Below, one piece after another: positions 7,320 through 12,464 of a stretch of DNA of 12,464 nt; the stretch's first letter is position 1, and each line of letters begins with the position of its first letter. The notes under the pieces are model-generated. The model was not told the origin of the DNA. It did no database searches and was given only the letters and a program-made list of their open reading frames with translations. Source of the stretch: Gammaproteobacteria bacterium (GTDB lineage: Bacteria > Pseudomonadota > Gammaproteobacteria > Acidiferrobacterales > SZUA-150); contig JAOUNW010000056.1 of the NCBI GenBank assembly GCA_029880755.1, forward strand, positions 1-12,464. The letters run 5' to 3'. Position numbers and translations under genes: made by a program.

Positions 7320-8135
7320 CTACAACTGACAGCGAGTACAGAAAAAAACAGTACGATTACCCTGTTTTTGGGCGCGTATGACGCGACCACATTGGAGGCA
7401 AGGCTGATCTTTGCGCCCATAAACCATTAGAGATTGCTGGAAATACCCTGGTCTGCCCTGGGCATTTCGGAAGTCCTTGATACTGCTGCCACCGGCCGCG
7501 ATCGCCTCTTGCAGCGTTGCCCGAATTGACTCGGTCAAGATTCGATAACGTGCCCTCGATACATCCCCGGCCGCCCGTGTAGGACGGATTCCCGCCCTAA
7601 ATAGCGCCTCGTTGGCGTAGATATTGCCGATACCAGCGACTATGCCGCCATCCAATAAATAATCCCGGACCGCCCGTTTGCGGCCCCTTGAACGCAGATA
7701 TAGATGGTCTTCGGTAAACTCAGGTTCCAGGGGTTCGGGTCCCAGCGAGGCCAAAAGTGGGTGTTCCAGGGGGTCGCTCCCTGCCCACAGAACCGCTCCA
7801 AACCGTCTCGGGTCGTGCAGGCGCAGACCTTGTCCGTTGGACAGGGCCATCTCGAAGCGATCGTGGGTATGGAAAGATAGTGACAGGGGAACCACGCTCA
7901 GGCTGCCGGACATGCCCAGGTGGACCAGTACTGTGCCCGCCGACGTATTTAGCAAGAGATATTTAGCACGGCGCGTGACAGAAAGTATCTTTTCTCCGGG
8001 CAGGTGTTTTTTCAGCAGGGCCGGAATCGGCCAGCGCAAGTTTCGTTGTCTTACCGTTATATGATCAATTGTCTGGGTTTCAACCAGTGGCGCGATTCCG
8101 CGCCGCGTGGTCTCTACCTCCGGTAACTCAGGCAT
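7320..8135 (-). CDS. mutM: Formamidopyrimidine-DNA glycosylase (Fpg/MutM)
   Basis: Base-excision repair enzyme that removes 8-oxoguanine and formamidopyrimidines and nicks the abasic site. All expected parts are visible in 271 residues, the usual length: N-terminal MPELPEVE with the catalytic Pro2 (first residue after Met removal) and Glu3, Lys58 in RRAKYL, HLGMSGSL near 72-79, DPRRFG near 108-113, GIGNIYANEALF, the GRPGYFQQSLMVYGR segment, and a C-terminal zinc finger with C246/C249/C266/C269. The enzyme looks intact. Its ATG overlaps the stop of the upstream DUF4340 gene by one base (TAATG), and no strong ribosome-binding site is present, so translation probably depends on coupling. It is the last gene of the ABC operon. 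Confidence 0.98.
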   Translation of the reverse strand: MPELPEVETTRRGIAPLVETQTIDHITVRQRNLRWPIPALLKKHLPGEKILSVTRRAKYLLLNTSAGTVLVHLGMSGSLSVVPLSLSFHTHDRFEMALSNGQGLRLHDPRRFGAVLWAGSDPLEHPLLASLGPEPLEPEFTEDHLYLRSRGRKRAVRDYLLDGGIVAGIGNIYANEALFRAGIRPTRAAGDVSRARYRILTESIRATLQEAIAAGGSSIKDFRNAQGRPGYFQQSLMVYGRKDQPCLQCGRVIRAQKQGNRTVFFCTRCQL

Positions 8136-8998
8136 TATTGTTTTGGGACAGGAGTGAGCAGGCGCTTGCCGGTCTCTTCGGGGAAACGATACTCCAGGCC
8201 TTCGTCTACACGGTAAAGAATAAATTCCGGAGCGTAGGATAATACCTCAAGGTTGAGGGCTTGTTTTCCACTTGGTGTTGCCGCTGATTCCAGTTGAATG
8301 GTAGCCAGCGAAGGCTTGCCTGAGAATTTGTCAACCGATAGCGCGCTGGCGTGTCTCCACTCGTCGACAAAATCATTTAGTGCGTCAGCTGTAGCCAGCA
8401 GAGATTTATCTTCCGATTTAAGTGTCCACTCGCCATCTTTCTTGAGTAGCTCAAAATTGGGTAGTTTTATTCGGTCGAGTTGCCTGGAATCCTCAAGCAA
8501 GCGGCCACTGATAAAATCAGTGTAAAGGTTATCCACCATGCGCACGAGGTGAGAAGGAATTAAATGTGCCGTATTACTGAATAGCACATAACGGTTTCCG
8601 CTAAGCGGATGATTATTTCCGAACAGAAGCTCTGTTTCATTTAACTTAATTCTGGCCTGCGGTTTATCAAAACCATATTTGACTAATTCTTTGGGATTGC
8701 TAACAGCAAAGCTTGCTTCGCTTTTCGTCTCCGCCAGCCGCAGTAGATTGCTTACATTAAAACGGTTAGCGCGTGCGCTGATGGGTTTAACAAGTTGCCA
8801 ATGCTGATTTTGTTTTTCAAGTATTATGGATTCTCTCTCAAGATGTTCTATTTGGATGCGATGGATATCATCCATTTTGAGCAAAGTTAACGCCGTTTTT
8901 GGCGCCTCCTGCTCTTTCCCGGGTTTGCTGACCACCACCAGTCCGAGGCTAGCGATGATAACAATCAATATAAGGTTAAGCAGCCAGCGGTTCTTCAT
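8135..8998 (-). CDS. DUF4340 domain-containing membrane-anchored protein
   Basis: A 287-residue protein with one N-terminal hydrophobic helix (about residues 5-24) and a soluble periplasmic body. The body fits the DUF4340 family: repeated short beta-rich segments such as the IEHLERESIILEKQNQHWQLVKP stretch (around 50-72), NPKELVKYGFDKPQARIKL (around 101-119), then LLFGNNHPLSGNRYVLF. The family has no defined activity and usually sits beside Gld-type ABC transporter genes, as here. It starts 9 bases after the GldG-like stop. Its likely role is an accessory to the ABC complex at the outer face of the inner membrane (inference from context). The assignment rests on recognised sequence style and neighbours. 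Confidence 0.85.
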   Translation of the reverse strand: MKNRWLLNLILIVIIASLGLVVVSKPGKEQEAPKTALTLLKMDDIHRIQIEHLERESIILEKQNQHWQLVKPISARANRFNVSNLLRLAETKSEASFAVSNPKELVKYGFDKPQARIKLNETELLFGNNHPLSGNRYVLFSNTAHLIPSHLVRMVDNLYTDFISGRLLEDSRQLDRIKLPNFELLKKDGEWTLKSEDKSLLATADALNDFVDEWRHASALSVDKFSGKPSLATIQLESAATPSGKQALNLEVLSYAPEFILYRVDEGLEYRFPEETGKRLLTPVPKQ

Positions 8999-9007
8999 CG
9001 GTAATAA

Positions 9008-10351
9008 TTAGCGTTTACGCCGCTTGAGCCAGATAAATACTCCGGCAGCAATTAACGTGATTGGTAATCCCAGTAGAAAAATCCCAACAATGCTGGCTTG
9101 GGCGGTGCTGGAAAGATTGAGTCCCTGATCAACGGCCGTGCGTACTGGAATGCTGACGTAGTCATCATCGCGACTGACCCAATTCATAATACTTAATCCC
9201 AGATCAATATTACCGCCGTTACCGACAAAAGTATCGGACAGGAAATCACCATCGCCTACCACTACAACGCGCTGTTCCGCTTTACTCTCTATTTCGCGAG
9301 TTAGTGTTAATCCCAGGTTGATCGGCCCTGCGATATCCTTTCCTTTTTCAAAGGCAATATCCCCCTCCAGCTTTCCGGTTTCAATCCAGGCAGATTCACG
9401 CGTATCGAGAAATACGGCATGTTTCCAGTCTGCGCTCTCATTAAACTGCAATCCGGCGGCATTCGGGAACATGGTCATATTGCGAAACGATTTTACGATA
9501 TCGTGGTTGTTGTAGTTTGCGACCAATATGAGGCTGGCACTGCCGGTTAGTGTCTGGGACAGCGGATCGATAATGGTGCCTTTATAAAACTCAATACCGA
9601 GAAATTCTGCCAGTGGTTCTAGGCCGTGCAATCCGCCGGGATCCGCCAGCCAGAGTATATTTCCACCTGCCTCGGCGAATTCCATGATGGTATTTACTTC
9701 GCCTTCAAGCAGGTTGGTGCGTGGGCTGGCGATCACCAATGCAGTGGTATTTTGTGGTATTTGGGGGGTTTCCGCCAGCTGCAGCACTCGGGTGTTGAAG
9801 CCCCGTTTGCTCAACTGGTTGGCCCAAGTTGATACATCAAAGTTTCGTTGACTGTCGGGACTGCGCTCACCGTGTCCGCCCAAGAACACCAGCCAGCGTT
9901 CACCCCTGTGTCCGAGACGGGTAAGGGCGTTGGTCAAGGACTCTTCGGTAATTTCGGTGATCGTTTCTCTGGCATCGCCATAACGCAACAGTATCTCACC
10001 ATCAATCTGGATATTGTTTTGGCGCACTTTTTCCGGTTCCTTGTCCGGGTCGATAAATTCCAGTTCGATGTTGGGCTTATATCGCCGGTAACGATCTATT
10101 AAATCAGAAATCTCTTTTCTTTGGCCTGCGCGTACGCTGGCGTAGGCATGAATAGTAATCGGTTTATCCAGTGTATTAAGTATGGCCAGGCTGGCCTCTG
10201 ATAATGAGTGCCGGTTGTTTTGTGTCCAATCAAATTCCAGATGGTAATCACGGCTAAGCCATTGCAATAGGCCAATGGCTGCAAGAAACAACACCACAAA
10301 AACAATATTGGCGAATCGCAATTGCTGGCGGGATTTTTTTGAAACCAGCAT
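9008..10351 (-). CDS. GldG-like ABC transporter auxiliary protein
   Basis: A 447-residue protein of the ABC-type uncharacterised transport auxiliary family (GldG-like). A helix at about residues 13-32 precedes a large periplasmic region typical of the family: FDWTQNNRHSLSEASLAIL near 40-58, a thioredoxin-like segment with TIHAYAS and IELEFIDPDKEPEKV, then a GATase-like part with LVFLGGHGERSP and ILWLADPGG. A second helix near the C-terminus (about 417-441) ends in KRRKR. In Bacteroidetes GldA/F/G are tied to gliding; in gammaproteobacteria the homologues have no settled function, and gliding should not be inferred. AGGGGG in the end of the permease gene gives a strong ribosome-binding site about 8 bases before the ATG; the gap between the two genes is 4 bases. 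Confidence 0.9.
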   Translation of the reverse strand: MLVSKKSRQQLRFANIVFVVLFLAAIGLLQWLSRDYHLEFDWTQNNRHSLSEASLAILNTLDKPITIHAYASVRAGQRKEISDLIDRYRRYKPNIELEFIDPDKEPEKVRQNNIQIDGEILLRYGDARETITEITEESLTNALTRLGHRGERWLVFLGGHGERSPDSQRNFDVSTWANQLSKRGFNTRVLQLAETPQIPQNTTALVIASPRTNLLEGEVNTIMEFAEAGGNILWLADPGGLHGLEPLAEFLGIEFYKGTIIDPLSQTLTGSASLILVANYNNHDIVKSFRNMTMFPNAAGLQFNESADWKHAVFLDTRESAWIETGKLEGDIAFEKGKDIAGPINLGLTLTREIESKAEQRVVVVGDGDFLSDTFVGNGGNIDLGLSIMNWVSRDDDYVSIPVRTAVDQGLNLSSTAQASIVGIFLLGLPITLIAAGVFIWLKRRKR

Positions 10352-10355
10352 GGAT

Positions 10356-11108
10356 CTAACCCCCTAAACGGTCAGCATCCAGGCGTCGAATGCTTAAGAC
10401 CAGAAAGGTGGTGATGAATAACAAGTGATAGATAGCATCGGTGCTGTCAAAGATGCCGCGTAAAAACGGCTCATAATGATTAAGCAGAGACAGCGAAGCG
10501 AGCATATTATCATCGTTGTTGCCCTGTCCTCCTGATATATCCAGTATCCAGAATAAAAGCAAAATACCAAAGCTACTTATAGCGGCAACAGTGGGGTGTT
10601 GGGTCAGTGTTGACATAAAAAGGCCGACAGCAGCAAAACCTGCCAGCAGTAGTCCAAGCCCGATAAAACCCGAGGACAGCAAACCGAAATCCAGTTTACC
10701 GCCGACTAACAAGGAAAGAGGCATCAAGGTAATCATTAGTAACACAATAAATAGAAACAATAAAATGCCCAGATATTTTCCTAAAATAATTTCAGTCATG
10801 GAAATCGGTGCGCTAAACAACAGGCTAAGGGTACGGTTGCGCCGTTCTTCGCTTACTAAACGCATTGTTATGAGCGGAACAACCAGCAGCAGGATGATTG
10901 CGGCGTTCCCAAACAAAGGCGCTGCAACAATCTCTGTCAGCCCCGGCGCACCTTCCATACCGAGCAGGCGTGATTGCCATATCAGGTATTGTTCGATATG
11001 CCCGAGAAACATATACCCTAAAATCAATTGCACGACCGCCAGGATTGCCCAGGCCAGTGGCGACAGAAACAGGGTCTTAAATTCTCGCCAGCCGATGGAA
11101 AAAATCAT
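10356..11108 (-). CDS. ABC-2 type permease, GldF-like
   Basis: Inner-membrane permease of 250 residues with about six hydrophobic helices. Family features are the N-terminal WREFKTLFLSPLAW segment (residues 7-20), VPLITMRLVSEERRNRTLSLLFSAP around 77-101, and the following EIILGKYLG, all typical of ABC-2 permeases of the GldF/NosY kind. The stop of the ATPase gene overlaps this start by four bases (ATGA), so the two are translationally coupled and form one transporter. The substrate is not apparent. Fusion or truncation is not seen. Confidence 0.93.
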   Translation of the reverse strand: MIFSIGWREFKTLFLSPLAWAILAVVQLILGYMFLGHIEQYLIWQSRLLGMEGAPGLTEIVAAPLFGNAAIILLLVVPLITMRLVSEERRNRTLSLLFSAPISMTEIILGKYLGILLFLFIVLLMITLMPLSLLVGGKLDFGLLSSGFIGLGLLLAGFAAVGLFMSTLTQHPTVAAISSFGILLLFWILDISGGQGNNDDNMLASLSLLNHYEPFLRGIFDSTDAIYHLLFITTFLVLSIRRLDADRLGG

Positions 11109-12055
11109 GCGTCTGTCTCCCGGGCTATGAATTCATGAGTCGTTAGTTCCACAAATATTTCCTCCAGGGATATTCGCCCCGGCTGCAATTCGGTCAGCCC
11201 CCAACCTTTATCTACTGACATTTTTACTAGCTCATCAGTAGGATTCTTGTCAGACTGATAAAATATTTTCAGGAAATTGTCGGCTTCTTTGCTGGCGGAG
11301 ATAACGCCCTCAATATTTTCGATTAGCGGGATATCCGGGGTGTTACGGAAGGCAACCTTTATGGAGGTGCCTTTTAATTGTTTTTGCAAACCATCAATGG
11401 TGTCGTTAAATACCAATTCGCCCTTATCTACAATTTGGACGCGATTACAGGTTACCTGTATCTCCGGCAGAATGTGGCTGGACAAAATAACACTATGATC
11501 CTTGCCCAGTTCCTGAATGAGATCTCGAATTTCACGAATCTGAATGGGATCAAGTCCGACAGTGGGTTCGTCAAGAATTACGACTGGCGGCATGTGTATG
11601 ATGGCCTGGGCAATGCCGACGCGTTGCTGATATCCTTTCGAGAGATTGCCAATGAGGCGGCTACCAACTTGTGTCAATCCACATTTTTCCTTGGCTGCAT
11701 CGCGGGCTTCGCGCTGCCGATTACGGGGAATACGATTAAGCACGGCTGCATAGTCCAGATATTCATCCACGCATAAGTCCCGGTAAACAGGCGGCTGCTC
11801 AGGCAAATAGCCGATCGCTGCCTTGGCGGCTCTGGGGTCTTCCAGTAAATCGTGGCTAGCAATAGTAATGCTGCCGCTGCTGGGCGCCAGATTACCGGAG
11901 ATAAGTTGCATGGTTGTGGTTTTACCGGCGCCATTAGGCCCAAGAAAACCTAGGACTTCGCCTTTGCGCATGATGAAGCTGATATTTTTGACAGCGGCAG
12001 TATCGCCGTAATAGCGGGAAATACCCTTTACTTCAACAAGAACATCAGTGTCCAT
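11105..12055 (-). CDS. ABC transporter ATP-binding protein, GldA-like
   Basis: Cytoplasmic ATPase of 316 residues that powers the GldF-like permease. Walker A GPNGAGKT is at 39-46, the Q-loop Gln at 87 (LPEQPPVYRDL), the signature LSKGYQQR starts at 138, Walker B VVILDEP is at 158-164 with catalytic Glu163, the D-loop is GLDP, and the switch His is H194. The region past about 220 is the extra C-terminal domain common in ATPases of ABC-2 exporters. It is the first gene of the operon. The ATG at 12055 has no clear ribosome-binding site in the preceding bases; MDTDVLVEVKGISRYYG is nevertheless a normal family start. Confidence 0.95.
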   Translation of the reverse strand: MDTDVLVEVKGISRYYGDTAAVKNISFIMRKGEVLGFLGPNGAGKTTTMQLISGNLAPSSGSITIASHDLLEDPRAAKAAIGYLPEQPPVYRDLCVDEYLDYAAVLNRIPRNRQREARDAAKEKCGLTQVGSRLIGNLSKGYQQRVGIAQAIIHMPPVVILDEPTVGLDPIQIREIRDLIQELGKDHSVILSSHILPEIQVTCNRVQIVDKGELVFNDTIDGLQKQLKGTSIKVAFRNTPDIPLIENIEGVISASKEADNFLKIFYQSDKNPTDELVKMSVDKGWGLTELQPGRISLEEIFVELTTHEFIARETDA

Positions 12056-12076
12056 AATTAAATTCTGTTATCGTAG

Positions 12077-12090
12077 ACTCATTAATGAGT
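12077..12090. promoter_or_regulatory. Perfect 14-bp palindrome in the leader of the ABC-mutM operon
   Basis: ACTCATTAATGAGT reads identically on both strands. It lies between the predicted transcription start and the ATPase start codon, 22 bases before the ATG. It could be a repressor operator or a small RNA hairpin near the start site; no regulator family can be assigned from the half-site. Confidence 0.5.
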
Positions 12091-12123
12091 TTCTGGGCTC
12101 ATGTGCTGTTTTCTAGCGGAGCA

Positions 12124-12153
12124 ATTAAAAAATAGAGGCTTGGCACTTGTCAA
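12124..12153 (-). promoter_or_regulatory. Sigma70-type promoter of the ABC-mutM operon
   Basis: On the minus strand a perfect -35 box TTGACA (12148-12153) and a 5-of-6 -10 box TTTAAT (12124-12129) are 18 bases apart. Transcription would start near 12117 and give a leader of about 60 bases that contains the 14-bp palindrome. It is the strongest promoter match noticed in the window. Confidence 0.65.
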
Positions 12154-12209
12154 TGGTTGCCCCCGGCTCGCTAGACTAACACCAGTATCAAGCGCCCATA
12201 ATGTCAGTT

Positions 12210-12237
12210 TTTGTCCGACTTTGCTATTGGCCATAAT
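12210..12237 (+). promoter_or_regulatory. Weak candidate promoter of the ferredoxin-domain gene
   Basis: TTTGTC (12210-12215) and CATAAT (12232-12237) are 16 bases apart on the + strand, about 50 bases before the ATG. The -35 match is poor. The -10 box lies inside one of two CCATAATG copies (12196-12203 and 12231-12238). Confidence 0.3.
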
Positions 12238-12287
12238 GCAAGCAAGTGGTTTGCTGCGATAAGACTGTCTACAATTGGATGATAACT

Positions 12288-12464
12288 ATGGCCTATGAAA
12301 TACGATTAGAACCGGGTAATCACCGAATCAGTGCGGAGGCAGGTGAAACTATTCTTGATGCAGCGATGCGTCAGGGATTGCGCCTGCCCTACAGTTGTCG
12401 CAATGGCACCTGCGGCAGCTGCAGGGGCCGTATTGTGTCCGGAACAGTCAGCTACTCGAAAGAT
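12288..12464 (+). CDS. Plant-type [2Fe-2S] ferredoxin-domain protein, likely an NAD(P)H-flavin/CDP-6-deoxyglucoseen reductase-like protein (3' truncated)
   Basis: The first 59 codons are present and the frame is open to the window end. The N-terminus MAYEIRLEPGNHRISAEAGE leads into a plant-type [2Fe-2S] site with C37, C42 and C45 (C-X4-C-X2-C, YSCRNGTCGSC); the fourth cysteine would lie beyond the window. The style fits the N-terminal ferredoxin domain of gammaproteobacterial reductases annotated as CDP-6-deoxy-delta-3,4-glucoseen reductase-like, which continue with FAD- and NAD-binding domains and often sit near ubiD. It could equally be another ferredoxin-reductase fusion or a lone ferredoxin. 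GGA at 12277-12279 is a weak ribosome-binding site 8 bases before the ATG. It is divergent from the ABC operon. Confidence 0.85.
   Translation, partial: MAYEIRLEPGNHRISAEAGETILDAAMRQGLRLPYSCRNGTCGSCRGRIVSGTVSYSKD

Noticed and set aside
7151..7420. Minus-strand open frame of 89 codons spanning the end of mutM and the gap before the dynamin-like gene
   Set aside because: More than a third of it lies inside mutM in another frame, it has no ribosome-binding site and no recognisable domain. I treat it as a chance frame, although its last 30 codons use no mutM sequence.
12141..12160. TGGCAC ... TTGC resembling a sigma54 promoter on the + strand
   Set aside because: The two blocks are 10 bases apart rather than the required 5, and the stretch overlaps the minus-strand -35 box.

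Overview
The window looks like chromosome from a gammaproteobacterium with moderate GC content and respiratory versatility. The pointers are a class II-style arrangement of a Gld-type ABC operon running into DUF4340 and mutM, a plant-type [2Fe-2S] ferredoxin-domain reductase, and several multiheme c-type cytochromes. The genus cannot be named from the sequence alone.

Left third (2-5098, + strand): a compact operon-like run of five genes. (1) A 4Fe-4S ferredoxin domain fused to a GltD-like FAD/NAD(P)H oxidoreductase, probably truncated by the window start. (2) A 76-residue exported, single-helix, His-rich small protein. (3) A membrane-anchored octaheme cytochrome of the hydroxylamine oxidoreductase (HAO)-like family. 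(4) A pentaheme cytochrome that is a shortened paralogue of gene 3, lacking the segment with hemes 3-5. (5) A TVP38/TMEM64 (VTT) membrane protein with a C-terminal rhodanese domain. Spacing is tight (4-base overlap, then gaps of 8, 2 and 18 bases). My reading is that this is an electron-transfer module linking cytoplasmic NAD(P)H/ferredoxin chemistry to periplasmic multiheme redox chemistry on a nitrogen, or possibly sulfur, compound. It is the best candidate here for an undescribed system.

Middle and right (5113-12055, - strand): read 5' to 3' on the minus strand, an ABC ATPase, an ABC permease, a GldG-like auxiliary protein, a DUF4340 membrane-anchored protein and mutM (formamidopyrimidine-DNA glycosylase) form one tightly packed operon. 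A good sigma70-type promoter and a perfect 14-bp palindrome lie upstream of it. After a 187-base AT-rich gap comes a dynamin-family GTPase gene with a good intrinsic terminator. It converges on the left-hand operon.

Right edge (12056-12464): a 232-base divergent intergenic region, then the first 59 codons of a + strand gene with a plant-type [2Fe-2S] ferredoxin domain, cut by the window end. No tRNA, rRNA, CRISPR array, insertion sequence or phage gene was seen. No gene-free stretch exceeds 300 bases.
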